64,000 nt of DNA from Stenotrophomonas terrae (lineage in GTDB: Bacteria; Pseudomonadota; Gammaproteobacteria; Xanthomonadales; Xanthomonadaceae): the NCBI RefSeq assembly GCF_001431465.1, contig NZ_LDJJ01000017.1, positions 124,001-188,000 of the forward strand, written 5' to 3'. Shown here in pieces: positions 9,037-17,272 of this stretch (position 1 is the first letter of the stretch; every line of letters begins with the position of its first letter). The translations under genes and the position numbers were made by a program. The notes under the pieces were generated by a model. It made no database searches, had not been told where the DNA came from, and worked only from the letters and a program-made list of their open reading frames with translations.

Positions 9037-10029
9037 ATGAGCCTTGACGAGTTTGGACTGATCGAGCGGATACGGCGGCGTACCGGCGCGCGTGCCGACA
9101 TCGTATTGGGCATTGGCGACGATGCGGCGCTGTTGCAGCCGGCGCCGGGCCAGCAGCTGGTGGTGACCACCGATACGCTCAATATCGGTGTGCACTTTCC
9201 GGCAGAAACGCCTGCGGCCGATATCGGCTGGAAAGCATTGGCGGTGAACCTGTCCGACCTTGCCGCGATGGGCGCAACGCCGGCCTGGTGCAGCTTGTCG
9301 TTGTCGCTGCCCGATGCCAGCGCGCAGTGGGTGGACGAATTCGCTCAAGGTTTCTTCGCGCTGGCCGATCTACATGGCATCGCCCTGATAGGTGGCGACA
9401 CCACCCGGGGGCCGTTGTCGATCTCGATCACCGCGATGGGCCAGGTTGCGGCAGGGCAGGCGCTGCGCCGTGACGGTGCCCAACCCGGTGACGACATCTG
9501 GGTCAGTGGCGTGCCCGGCGAAGCCGGTCTGGCCTTGGCGTTGTGGCAGCAGAAGGTGTTGGACGTAAGCCGCGTCGCTGACGATTCCGCGCACGAACAC
9601 CTGCGCCTGCGGCTGGCGCGGCCAACGCCGCGGGTTGAACTGGGGCGCGCATTGCGCGGCGTGGCGACTGCCGCGGTGGATGTGTCCGATGGTCTGCTTG
9701 CCGACCTGGGCCATATCTGTGCACGCAGTGGCGTTGCTGCCGACGTGCTTGAAAACGCATTGCCTGCATCGGCGGCGGCACAGCAATGTGCGCTCTCTGC
9801 TGCGTTCAATGCACTGCGTGCAAGCGCAGGTGATGACTATGAGTTGTGCTTCACCGCGCCGCAGGCGCAGCGGCAGGCATTGCACGAAACCATGGCTTCC
9901 GTAGCAGTTCCGCTTACCCGGATTGGCTATATTCGAGCCGGAACCGGGCTGCAGGTGATCAACCAGGAGGGCGGTGTGGTGGTGTTGTCAAAGCAGGGCT
10001 ACAACCACTTTGCGGGCATCGGGAAATAA
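9037..10029 (+). CDS. thiL: thiamine-monophosphate kinase
   Basis: ThiL phosphorylates thiamine monophosphate to the active cofactor thiamine diphosphate. The 330-residue product has the PurM-like fold signatures: GIGDDAALL near residue 26, TTDTLNIGVHF, the AVNLSDLAAMGA metal/ATP motif, LIGGDTTRG, and VDVSDGLLADLGHI in the C-terminal half. AGGGAG at 9024-9029 precedes ATG 9037. nusB-thiL adjacency is common in Proteobacteria. Confidence 0.96.
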   Translation: MSLDEFGLIERIRRRTGARADIVLGIGDDAALLQPAPGQQLVVTTDTLNIGVHFPAETPAADIGWKALAVNLSDLAAMGATPAWCSLSLSLPDASAQWVDEFAQGFFALADLHGIALIGGDTTRGPLSISITAMGQVAAGQALRRDGAQPGDDIWVSGVPGEAGLALALWQQKVLDVSRVADDSAHEHLRLRLARPTPRVELGRALRGVATAAVDVSDGLLADLGHICARSGVAADVLENALPASAAAQQCALSAAFNALRASAGDDYELCFTAPQAQRQALHETMASVAVPLTRIGYIRAGTGLQVINQEGGVVVLSKQGYNHFAGIGK

Positions 10030-10175
10030 GGGAACCCAGCCCTTTGTAAAAGCAGCGCTGCCGCGTTCACGCGGTGTCCACGTATTCATATTTACTATCG
10101 CGGCTGTGATGGAAGTCGCGTTTTTGGTGCAGCCCCACTGGCTGTATCCGGCGACCGCAAACAGGGGATGGGGTA

Positions 10176-10610
10176 GTGGAAACAGCAACATTGGAAAAGC
10201 TGAGGGCGAAGGTAAGTGATGTGGGGACACCTTCGTCCAACGTAGACAGCGCTGCGCTCGAAACCGAGCTCGACCAGGTCATCAATCGCAGCGTCGGCAT
10301 TTCCATGCTGCTGGTATCCACGGCCGATGGCCGCGCGATTGCACATCGCTCCTTGAACAAGCTTGATCCACGACGCTTGTCCGCGATGAGTAATTCGTTT
10401 CTTACGCTTGGTGAAACCTTGTCACGTGAGCTCGGCCTGAGTACGGCCGACTACGTGACCATGTCCACTTCACAGGGCAGCATGGTGCTGGTGCGCGTTG
10501 CCGCGGACCGGCCCTATACGTTGGCGGCATTGGGGCATGCCGACACCTCGCTTGCCATCCTGTTGTATGCCGCCCGCGATGCCGCGGCGCGGATCAAGCA
10601 GTTGCTGTAA
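10176..10610 (+). CDS. roadblock/LC7-domain protein (first copy)
   Basis: This 144-residue product has the alternating strand-helix pattern of the roadblock/longin fold: ELDQVINRSVGISMLLVSTADGRAIA, a helix with a LSAMSNSFLTLGETLSREL pattern, then YVTMSTSQGSMVLVRVA and a closing helix. Roadblock proteins usually dimerise and regulate small Ras-like GTPases; MglB acting on MglA is the bacterial example. The start is GTG 10176 with AGGGG at 10163-10167; an ATG at 10168 is followed at once by a stop. It heads a four-gene cluster ending in a GTPase gene, which supports a GTPase-regulator role. Confidence 0.8.
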   Translation: METATLEKLRAKVSDVGTPSSNVDSAALETELDQVINRSVGISMLLVSTADGRAIAHRSLNKLDPRRLSAMSNSFLTLGETLSRELGLSTADYVTMSTSQGSMVLVRVAADRPYTLAALGHADTSLAILLYAARDAAARIKQLL

Positions 10611-10644
10611 TTCACCAGTTGCAAATCACCTGTGCCGCAGTTCG

Positions 10645-10658
10645 CCTGGCATGCCAGG
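10645..10658. repeat. perfect 14-bp palindrome between the roadblock genes
   Basis: CCTGGCATGCCAGG is its own reverse complement. It lies 35 bp after the first roadblock stop, in a 164-bp gap. It could be an operator or an RNA hairpin; no T run follows. Confidence 0.5.
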
Positions 10659-10774
10659 GACGCGGTGCGGGTGACGGATTCGGGTAAGACGCAACATGCG
10701 TGTCGCCGGCCTTGAACAATGGGCGGGCTGCACTGCACTACTTAGACAACATTCGATCAGGAACGGAGAACAAC

Positions 10775-11137
10775 ATGGCTGGAAACGTCAAGCTCGACAA
10801 GTTGAATGAAATCGCCGGTTTCGTCGGCGCCGCATTGGTCGACAGTGACAGCGGCATGGCGCTGGGCATGCTCGGCGGTGGCCCGATCAACCTGGAAGTG
10901 GCAGCTGCGGGCAACACCGAAGTGGTGCGCGCCAAGCGCCGCGTCGCTGCCTCGCTGGGCATCACCGATGCGATTGAAGACATCCTGATCACCCTGACCA
11001 AGCAGTACCACCTGATCCGTCCGCTGGAGAGCAATGCGGACCTGTTCCTGTACGTGGTGCTGGACCGCTCGCGCGCCAACCTGGCGCTGGCGCGTCACGA
11101 GCTGAAGTCGTTCGAACAGACGCTCGATTTCAAGTGA
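10775..11137 (+). CDS. roadblock/LC7-like protein (second copy)
   Basis: This 120-residue product is shorter than its upstream neighbour but has the same layout: an N-terminal helix (LDKLNEIAGFV), a strand pair around GAALVDSDSGMALGML, a helix rich in Val/Ala/Lys/Arg, and an ILITLTKQYHLIRPLE strand region. It may form a heterodimer with the first roadblock protein or act on the GTPase encoded 1 kb downstream. GGAG at 10765-10768 lies 6 nt from ATG 10775. A long perfect hairpin follows the stop codon. Confidence 0.72.
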   Translation: MAGNVKLDKLNEIAGFVGAALVDSDSGMALGMLGGGPINLEVAAAGNTEVVRAKRRVAASLGITDAIEDILITLTKQYHLIRPLESNADLFLYVVLDRSRANLALARHELKSFEQTLDFK

Positions 11138-11142
11138 TGCAA

Positions 11143-11181
11143 TGCGGCACCGCTGCTCCCTGACGGAGCAGCGGTGCCGCA
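11143..11181 (+). promoter_or_regulatory. perfect 17-bp intraoperon hairpin
   Basis: TGCGGCACCGCTGCTCC (11143-11159) and its exact reverse complement (11165-11181) enclose the 5-nt loop CTGAC. It starts 5 bp after the second roadblock stop. No T run follows, so it is more likely an mRNA stabiliser, processing site or partial attenuator than a full terminator. Confidence 0.75.
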
Positions 11182-11214
11182 ATCGCGCATCGACCCACAG
11201 GCCTGATCGAAACG

Positions 11215-12171
11215 ATGAGTGCACCCGCCCGCAAAATTTCTGCCGCTGTGATCGGATGCACGGGTCTTGATGTCCTGCATATGATGCGGTTGAAGGTTGC
11301 CAGTTCGCTGCTGATGGCCGAGTACATCCAGGCCGATGTGCAGGAATGGAAGCAGCAACCGGTGGATCTGCTGGTGGCCTGCATTGACGACAGCAGCGGC
11401 CAGCAGGTGCTGCGCGAAGCCAATCTCAAGGGCTTGCCGGTACTGGCGGTGACGCGCAAGGTGTTGTCCGGCCTTTCGATTCCGGGCGTGGCCTATGGGG
11501 CCAGCGTCCGCGATATTTTCCAGCAGTTGCGGCAGCTGTTGCTGGAGTCCGATCGCAGCGGTGAGCGGTTCAAGCCGCGTACGCTGTTCCGCAGCCTGGC
11601 CGATGCCCAGGGCAAGCCCAGCGTTCTGCATATGGGCCTGGTCAAGGTGATGATCAACGCAGCGCATACGCGGGTTACCCTGCTGCGCGATCTGCCTTAC
11701 GAAAACTATCTCAATGCGGCGGCTGAGCCGGGTTGGACCTTGTCGCTGCTGGGTAGTGCCGAGGCGGTGGACGAGGCCCTGGCCGATGCGGTCAGCGCGC
11801 ACGCATTCGAGGATTTCTGCTGGCAGGCCGCGGTGCTTTCGCCCGAGCCGCTGCTGGAGCAGCAAACCACCGGCCTGTACCAGCTGCGCGGCTGGCCGGA
11901 GGTCGAAACCGGCAAGCTGCCGATGCAATGGCTGCTGCCAATGGCTGCAATGATGATCCGGCCGTGGCAACCTGGCCCGCTGGCGCTTGCCACCGGCACG
12001 TCACTGGATGACATTGCCCGTATCATGGCAGCGGCGGCATGTACCGGGCTGCTGGACAGTAGTGGTAGCCAGGCGGCGGGCCTACGTCCTGCCGGCAACA
12101 AGGTCTCAGGCTTTTTCACGCGTATCGCCAAGCGATTCGGGCTCAATTTTTCCAAGGGGCTTCAGGTCTGA
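11215..12171 (+). CDS. receiver-like protein of the roadblock/GTPase cluster, unknown family
   Basis: This 318-residue cytoplasmic protein is of unrecognised family. Residues 1-110 read like an alpha/beta receiver or flavodoxin-type fold (SAAVIGCTG, DLLVACIDD, GLPVLAVTRK) but lack a clear phospho-Asp/Lys pair. The middle is mixed. The C-terminus has a compact helical pattern (LALATGTSLDDIARIMAAAA) that could be a winged helix, followed by a basic tail (TRIAKRFGLNFSKG). Its position between roadblock and GTPase genes resembles the linker gene in actinobacterial conservons, but I cannot show homology. Only 5 bp separate it from the GTPase gene. Confidence 0.7.
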   Translation: MSAPARKISAAVIGCTGLDVLHMMRLKVASSLLMAEYIQADVQEWKQQPVDLLVACIDDSSGQQVLREANLKGLPVLAVTRKVLSGLSIPGVAYGASVRDIFQQLRQLLLESDRSGERFKPRTLFRSLADAQGKPSVLHMGLVKVMINAAHTRVTLLRDLPYENYLNAAAEPGWTLSLLGSAEAVDEALADAVSAHAFEDFCWQAAVLSPEPLLEQQTTGLYQLRGWPEVETGKLPMQWLLPMAAMMIRPWQPGPLALATGTSLDDIARIMAAAACTGLLDSSGSQAAGLRPAGNKVSGFFTRIAKRFGLNFSKGLQV

Positions 12172-12176
12172 CGGAT

Positions 12177-12722
12177 ATGGCAACCAAGTTGGTTTTTGTC
12201 GGTGAAATGGGTGCGGGTAAAACGACTGCGATCCGGTCGATCTCGGACATGGAGCCGATCAGCACGGAAATGCCGATCAGCGACGACACGGCGCTGTCGG
12301 CGTTTGAGGACAAATCGCATACCACGGTGGCGCTGGATTACAGCTCCATTGAACTGGGCGATGGTGAGCTGCTGCATGTCTACGGTGTGCCGGGTCAGGC
12401 CTACCTGGATTTCATGTGGCCGATCGTCGCTGAAGGTGCAATCGGCGTGATCGTACTTGTGAGCGCACTCAACCCGCGCGCGCTGCCAAGTACGTTGACC
12501 CTGCTGGAGCGCTTCCGTGGATTGGCACCGGAGGCCTGTTTCGCGGTGGGCGTGACCTGCCAGGATCGCGAGTCCGAGTTCAGCTTCACCGAGTTCCGCA
12601 ACGCACTGGCCAGCGAAGGTCACCGCCTGCCCGTGATGTGGGTGGACGCACGCGAAACCAGCCAGGTCGATTTCCTGATCAAGGCACTGCTGTCCTGCCG
12701 CTACGCCGAATCGATCGCCTGA
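12177..12722 (+). CDS. small Ras-like GTPase (MglA/conservon type)
   Basis: This 181-residue product has a Walker A/G1 motif GEMGAGKT at residues 9-16. The switch II region reads VYGVPGQ, close to the GTPGQ form of MglA and Streptomyces CvnD-type GTPases rather than DxxG. The G4 position is VTCQD instead of NKxD. It should bind GTP and be controlled by the two roadblock proteins encoded upstream; the process it steers (polarity, pili or motility by analogy with MglA) is inference. It closes the four-gene cluster and is followed directly by the REP array. Confidence 0.85.
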   Translation: MATKLVFVGEMGAGKTTAIRSISDMEPISTEMPISDDTALSAFEDKSHTTVALDYSSIELGDGELLHVYGVPGQAYLDFMWPIVAEGAIGVIVLVSALNPRALPSTLTLLERFRGLAPEACFAVGVTCQDRESEFSFTEFRNALASEGHRLPVMWVDARETSQVDFLIKALLSCRYAESIA

Positions 12723-12732
12723 CGCAGTCGTA

Positions 12733-13150
12733 GGGGACTGCTTTGCCGCGGTTGTGGGAGCGGCGTAAGCCGCGAAGCAACGACAGCATCAGATTGCAGT
12801 TCTACCCGGCGCCGACCTGCTGCCAGCTTCGCGGCTTACGCCGCTCCCACAAACACAAATACATACCCGGTGTTGCCGCAGGTGGCTGCTTTGCTGCATT
12901 TGTAGGAGCGGCGTAAGCCGCGAAGCCACCACAGCATCAGATTGCAATTCTACCCGGCACCGACCTGCTGCCAGCTTCGCGGCTTATGCCGCTCCTACAA
13001 ACACAAATGCATACCCTGCATTGCGGCAGGGAGCTGCTTTGCTGCGGTTGTAGGAGCGGCGTAAGCCGCGAAGCCACTGCAGCATCAGATTGCGGTTCTG
13101 CCCGGCATCGACCTATTGCCAGCTTCGCGGCTTACGCCGCTCCTACAATC
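12733..13150. repeat. three tandem 148-bp units, each a pair of inverted REP sequences
   Basis: Each unit carries a 24-bp REP of the form GTAGGAGCGGCGTAAGCCGC... and, 49 bp after it, the same REP inverted. Forward arms are at 12754, 12902 and 13050, so the period is exactly 148 bp; inverted arms end at 12850, 12998 and 13146. Sequence between the arms (CAGCATCAGATTGC... CCGGC...CGACCT) and between units (CAAACACAAAT-CATACC) is also conserved. The array fills the gap between the GTPase gene and the convergent FAD oxidase gene and may act as a bidirectional terminator. No gene is present here. Confidence 0.93.
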
Positions 13151-13177
13151 CCGACACCCGTAAGCCTCCTGCAAGCC

Positions 13178-14566
13178 CTACAGATCCTCCTGTTCCGGCA
13201 GCACCTTGCCCGGATTGAGGATCCCGTCCGGGTCCAGCGCCTGCTTGATGGCGCGCATCGTCGCCAGGGTGCCCGCCGAGAATGCCTGGGTCATGAAATC
13301 GCGCTTGGCCAGGCCTATTCCATGTTCGCCGGACAAGGTGCCCCCCAATTGCAAGGCCAGTTCAAACACCTTTGGCAGTGCCGCATGCGCGCGCTCGTTC
13401 TCGCTGGCGTCCTCCGGGTGATAGAGGATGTTGACGTGCAGGTTGCCGTTGCCGGCATGGCCAAAGGTGACGATCGGCAGCTGCGCCTGCGCCGACAGCT
13501 GCTGCACGCCTTCCACCAGCGCTGGAATTTGCGATACCGGCACCACCACGTCTTCGTTGATCTTGCCCGGCGCGATGGTTTTCAACGCCGGCGACAAGGC
13601 ACGCCGTGCCGCCCACAACTTGTCGCGCGTGCTGCCATCGGTGGCCACGTCCAGCGCCAACATGCCATCGCCTTCGGCGGCTTCGGCCAGCGCATTGAGC
13701 AGATAGGGCAGGGTGTCGTCGTCGCCATCGGCATCGATCAACAACATCGCGCCGGCCTCGGGTACCTGCGCGCCGTTGTGGCGCAGCAGCTGCAGGCTGC
13801 GCGCATCCATGAATTCCAATGTGGTGGGCGTTACCGGCTGCGCCATCACCCGCGATACCGCCGCCGCTGCGGCCTCGGCATCGCGGTACAGCACACGCAG
13901 ACCGGCCTGGCTGCGCGGGCGTGGGGTCAGCTTGAGCGTGGCCTCGACGATCAGCGCCAGCGTGCCTTCACTGCCAACCAGCAGATGGGTGAGGTCGTAG
14001 CCGGTGGAATCCTTGGTATAGGGGCCGCCGCATTGAATCAGTTCGCCGGTGCCGGTGACCGCCACCAGCCCGAGCACGTTGTCGCGGCTGGTGCCGTACT
14101 TCACCGCGCGCGGCCCGCCTGCATTGCAGGCCAGGTTGCCACCGATGCTGCAGATGTCCGCGCTGGACGGGTCCGGCGGCCAGAACAGACCATGCGGCAT
14201 CAATGCCTGCTGCAGGTCGCCGTTGAGCACGCCGGGTTCGACCACCGCGCAGCGGTCGCCGGGGCGGATGGCGACGATGCGGTTCATTTGCGCGAACGAC
14301 AGCACGATGCCGCCTGCGGTCGGCACGGCGGCGCCGGTGGTGCCGGTGCCGGTGCCGCGGCCCACCAGTGGCACGCCGTGCTGGCGGCAGGCGCGGACGA
14401 TGGCCTGCACCTGTTCGCGGTTGCGTGGCATCGCAACTCCCTGCGGCAGCGCATGCCGCCAGGAGTTGTCCTGGGCATGCGCCTGCAGGCTGTTGGGGTC
14501 GGTGCGCCAGTCATCGCCAAGCAGCTGTGACAGGGTGTGTTCGAAAGCAGCGGGCAGTGGGGTCAT
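13178..14566 (-). CDS. FAD-binding oxidase, GlcD / D-lactate dehydrogenase type
   Basis: This 462-residue flavoprotein belongs to the vanillyl-alcohol/FAD-linked 2-hydroxyacid oxidase group. The N-terminal FAD domain shows PLVGRGTGTGTTGAAVP and the SIGGNLACNAGG loop. The C-terminal domain has FGHAGNGNLHVN and GTLSGEHGIGLAK, typical of GlcD and D-lactate or D-2-hydroxyglutarate dehydrogenases. The exact 2-hydroxyacid cannot be read from sequence. ATG at 14566 overlaps the stop of the upstream gene (ATGA), which fixes the start; longer frames would run far into that gene. It is the last gene of a minus-strand set starting with lpoA. Confidence 0.9.
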   Translation of the reverse strand: MTPLPAAFEHTLSQLLGDDWRTDPNSLQAHAQDNSWRHALPQGVAMPRNREQVQAIVRACRQHGVPLVGRGTGTGTTGAAVPTAGGIVLSFAQMNRIVAIRPGDRCAVVEPGVLNGDLQQALMPHGLFWPPDPSSADICSIGGNLACNAGGPRAVKYGTSRDNVLGLVAVTGTGELIQCGGPYTKDSTGYDLTHLLVGSEGTLALIVEATLKLTPRPRSQAGLRVLYRDAEAAAAAVSRVMAQPVTPTTLEFMDARSLQLLRHNGAQVPEAGAMLLIDADGDDDTLPYLLNALAEAAEGDGMLALDVATDGSTRDKLWAARRALSPALKTIAPGKINEDVVVPVSQIPALVEGVQQLSAQAQLPIVTFGHAGNGNLHVNILYHPEDASENERAHAALPKVFELALQLGGTLSGEHGIGLAKRDFMTQAFSAGTLATMRAIKQALDPDGILNPGKVLPEQEDL

Positions 14567-15105
14567 GGCGGTGTCGATGATGCGGGGGTGCGGTGCTGGA
14601 TCAGGCGCCAACCGGTGACGCCGATCAGCAGTGGCAGCCACACCCAGCGCAGTTCCGAAAGGACGGTCTGCAGGCCGCGTGCGCTGAAAAAATTATTGGC
14701 GAACGGTGAGACGCGGATGGGTCGCCACGGCGCGAACAGGCGCTGCTCGCTCCACGGCCACCATAGCGCCACACCCAAGCCACCGGAGGTCAGCGCATCC
14801 AGCAAGGGGTGCGACACGGCGCAGATGAAGACGAACACCGCAGCCTGGATGCGGCTTGCCTGCAGGGCCCTGGCACAGGGAATGGCCAGGGCCGCAAGCA
14901 ACATGGCGAACAGCAATGAGTGGCTGGCACCGCGATGGCCGAAGCCATCGGCATAGGGTATGTGCAGGGCAAAGGCCAGTACGTCGGCATCGGGCAGCAT
15001 CGCTGCGACTACGCCAGCGCCAAGCAGGCGCGTGGAAATGCGGCCGCGCTCGCTGGCGCACCACAGTGCCAGCGGAATTGCAGCATGGGTAAATACGCTA
15101 GGCAT
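14563..15105 (-). CDS. YdjM-type membrane-bound metal-dependent hydrolase
   Basis: This 180-residue membrane protein matches the YdjM/DUF457 family pattern: an N-terminal FTHAAIPLAL with a histidine near residue 7, MLPDADVL with two aspartates, GHRGASHSLLFAM, and HPLLDALTSGG. These His/Asp motifs sit at the ends of four or five predicted membrane helices and are thought to bind metal. The E. coli relative is LexA-controlled; no SOS box was seen here. Its ATG overlaps the yraN stop and its stop overlaps the oxidase ATG, so the genes are translationally coupled. Confidence 0.85.
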   Translation of the reverse strand: MPSVFTHAAIPLALWCASERGRISTRLLGAGVVAAMLPDADVLAFALHIPYADGFGHRGASHSLLFAMLLAALAIPCARALQASRIQAAVFVFICAVSHPLLDALTSGGLGVALWWPWSEQRLFAPWRPIRVSPFANNFFSARGLQTVLSELRWVWLPLLIGVTGWRLIQHRTPASSTPP

Positions 15106-15479
15106 CAGCAGTCGTCGGCGCGGAAGGCGTCACGGATCCAGTTCAGGCGCGGCGGTTCGCCACTGGCTTCGACCACGTCGAAACGGCAGGGGCTGTTGGC
15201 CAAGCTGGGATGTTGGCTCAGGTACAACTGTGCGGCACGGACCAGCTTGCGGCGCTTGCCCAGATCAACCGAGGCCGCACCGCCGCCAAAAAGCGCCGAG
15301 CGCCGATAGCGCACTTCGACAAACACCAGGCTGGCGGCGGTGGGGTCGTGCATCACCAGGTCCAGCTCGCCACCGCGGAAGCGCACATTGCCGGCGCGCC
15401 AGCGCAGGCCGGCTTGCTCAAGCAGCACGCGGGCAGCGGCTTCCACCGCTGCGCCGCGTTGGTGCTGCTCAGCGGCCAT
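15105..15479 (-). CDS. yraN: YraN/UPF0102 endonuclease-like protein
   Basis: This 124-residue product has the UPF0102 core: an N-terminal helix ([18 protein letters not shown]), [15 protein letters not shown] and LVFVEVRYR, which together form the PD-(D/E)xK-like GELDL...FVEVRYR site of a predicted Holliday-junction-resolvase-related nuclease. The start at 15479 overlaps the lpoA stop by 11 bp. The lpoA-yraN order with rsmI divergent is the usual neighbourhood (yraL-yraM-yraN). Confidence 0.93.
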   Translation of the reverse strand: MAAEQHQRGAAVEAAARVLLEQAGLRWRAGNVRFRGGELDLVMHDPTAASLVFVEVRYRRSALFGGGAASVDLGKRRKLVRAAQLYLSQHPSLANSPCRFDVVEASGEPPRLNWIRDAFRADDC

Positions 15480-17193
15480 CACCAATGGCGACCGGGCGGC
15501 CGGCGCTGAAGGTGGACCATGCCGGCGTACGCAGCACATTGCCGAAACCGTCCAGATGCAGCGTGCCGGTGGCGCCGCTGAGGCCGCCACTGGTGCTGTT
15601 GGCCAGCTTCTCCATATAGGCGGTGATCTTCCAGGCGTCATAGCCGAAGGCGAACAGACGCCCGGCGCCGCCACGTGCGGTCGGCAGGGTGGTGGCGACC
15701 GCGGCAGCGGCCGGCAGACCGGCAACACCGCGGCTGCTCCAAGCCTCGGTCGGGAAGGCGATGCCATCGAGCGCGGCATCTTCTTCGGCCTTGCCGGTGC
15801 CAGCAGTCAGCTGCGAGGTGCCGACGCGGCTGACTGCGCTGAGCCCGGCCAGGGCAAGCTGCGGTGCCAAGGCGCGGGCCTGGTTGCCTTTGACGGCGAG
15901 CAGGATGGCATCGACGCTGCCGGCCTGACGCAGCTGTGCGGTGATATCGGCAGGCGCCTCGCTGACACTGATGGTGGCCGCGACCTTGCCGCCGCGCTCG
16001 CTGAAGCGTTCCTTGAAGGCGTTGCTGGAGCGCCGGCCGGCATCGTCATTGCTGGCGATCACCAGCACATTGCGGCGTTCGCGGCTGAGCAGGTATTCGG
16101 CGGCCATCAGGCCGTCGTCTTCCGGTGCCAGCGAGAAAGCGGCATTGCCCGGCGGCGGTGCATCCTTGCCACGGTTCAGGGCCAGTAGCGGCACCGGCAG
16201 CTCGCTGCGGTGGAACAGGGCATCCACTTCATCGCGACCCAGCGGGCCAACAATGAAATCCACGCCGCTGGCGACGGCCTTGTCATAGGCGGCACCGGCG
16301 CCACTGGCATTGCCCTTGGTGTCGATGAAATCGATCGTCGGGCGGCGGCGGCTTTCGCCGTAGTAACCGGCCAGCAGACCGTCACGGACCGAGGCACCGG
16401 CAGCGGCAAGATTGCCGCTGAGTGGCAGCAGCACCGCCATCTTCACCGGCGGGCGGTAGCCATCGGCATCGGCGGCTGGGCGCTTGCTGGTGTCCAGCTG
16501 CGCGGCGGTGTCGCGGTCGAACGGACGCGGCAGCGGCAGGCCGCGGCCGATCATGGCGCGGCCGGCATGGTTGTACAGCGGGTCGCCAACCGGCAGGGCG
16601 GCAGCGCGGCTGCTGAGGGTGGCGTCATTCAAGCCGGCCAGCAAGCGGGTGATGGCGCGCTGGTTGTCATTGCGCTCGCTGCCGCTGAGCAGGGTGCCGG
16701 CGCGGGCGCGCTCGGCGGCGGCGCCGAAGGCATCGCCGGTGGCTTCCAGGGCCTGTGCGCGGGCCAGGTACCAGCGCGCCTGCAGCGGCGCCGGCAGCGT
16801 GGCGGGGTTACCGGTCAGTACCTGCAGTACGTTGGCCGGCTGCTTGTCGCTCAGCGCCAGCTCGGCCTGCAGCAGGTTGAAGCGCAGTTGGGTGGCGCCG
16901 GACAGCTGGCGTGGCTGTACCTGTGCCATCAGCATGCGCGCACGGGCGCTGTCTCCGGCTTCGTGCCAGGCAAAGGCGGCATCGGCCAGCAACAGGCTTT
17001 TGCCAGCACCGCGCGCCAATGCGGCCTGGGCTTCCAATTGCTGCGCGGCTTCGCGCGGTTTGCCCTGTTCAAGCAGGGTGATGGCCGCCTGCTGGGCGGG
17101 TGAGCTGGTCGGAGCAACGCTGGTGGTGGCGCAGCCGACGAACAGCAGCATCGACAATGACAGGGCGGAAATCCGTGCGACTGGCTTGTTCAT
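15469..17193 (-). CDS. lpoA: penicillin-binding protein activator LpoA (LppC) lipoprotein
   Basis: LpoA is an outer-membrane lipoprotein that reaches through the periplasm to activate PBP1A. The 574-residue product has a lipobox ending LFVGC at Cys21. An alpha-helical TPR-like N-terminal half (to about residue 240) is followed by a periplasmic-binding-protein-like C-terminal domain beginning near [14 protein letters not shown]. The length fits the family. It is transcribed divergently from rsmI, the conserved arrangement. An imperfectly placed TAGAAT lies upstream on the minus strand at 17245-17250. Confidence 0.92.
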   Translation of the reverse strand: MNKPVARISALSLSMLLFVGCATTSVAPTSSPAQQAAITLLEQGKPREAAQQLEAQAALARGAGKSLLLADAAFAWHEAGDSARARMLMAQVQPRQLSGATQLRFNLLQAELALSDKQPANVLQVLTGNPATLPAPLQARWYLARAQALEATGDAFGAAAERARAGTLLSGSERNDNQRAITRLLAGLNDATLSSRAAALPVGDPLYNHAGRAMIGRGLPLPRPFDRDTAAQLDTSKRPAADADGYRPPVKMAVLLPLSGNLAAAGASVRDGLLAGYYGESRRRPTIDFIDTKGNASGAGAAYDKAVASGVDFIVGPLGRDEVDALFHRSELPVPLLALNRGKDAPPPGNAAFSLAPEDDGLMAAEYLLSRERRNVLVIASNDDAGRRSSNAFKERFSERGGKVAATISVSEAPADITAQLRQAGSVDAILLAVKGNQARALAPQLALAGLSAVSRVGTSQLTAGTGKAEEDAALDGIAFPTEAWSSRGVAGLPAAAAVATTLPTARGGAGRLFAFGYDAWKITAYMEKLANSTSGGLSGATGTLHLDGFGNVLRTPAWSTFSAGRPVAIGDGR

Positions 17194-17238
17194 TTGAGGT
17201 CCGTTCGACAGGGCGCGGCAGTGCCGGGCGGGGGAAAC

Positions 17239-17252
17239 GGTAGGATTCTACC
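17239..17252. promoter_or_regulatory. inverted repeat in the lpoA-rsmI divergent region
   Basis: GGTAG-GATT-CTACC lies in the 79-bp gap between lpoA and rsmI and includes a minus-strand TAGAAT that could be the lpoA -10. It may be a shared operator. No clear -35 was found for either gene. Confidence 0.35.
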
Positions 17253-17272
17253 CTTGGCCCACGGAAATACCG

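Noticed and set aside
12733..13150. Regularly spaced repeats considered as a CRISPR array.
   Set aside because: The spacers are themselves conserved between units, the repeats come in inverted pairs, and no cas genes are near. It is a tandem REP unit.
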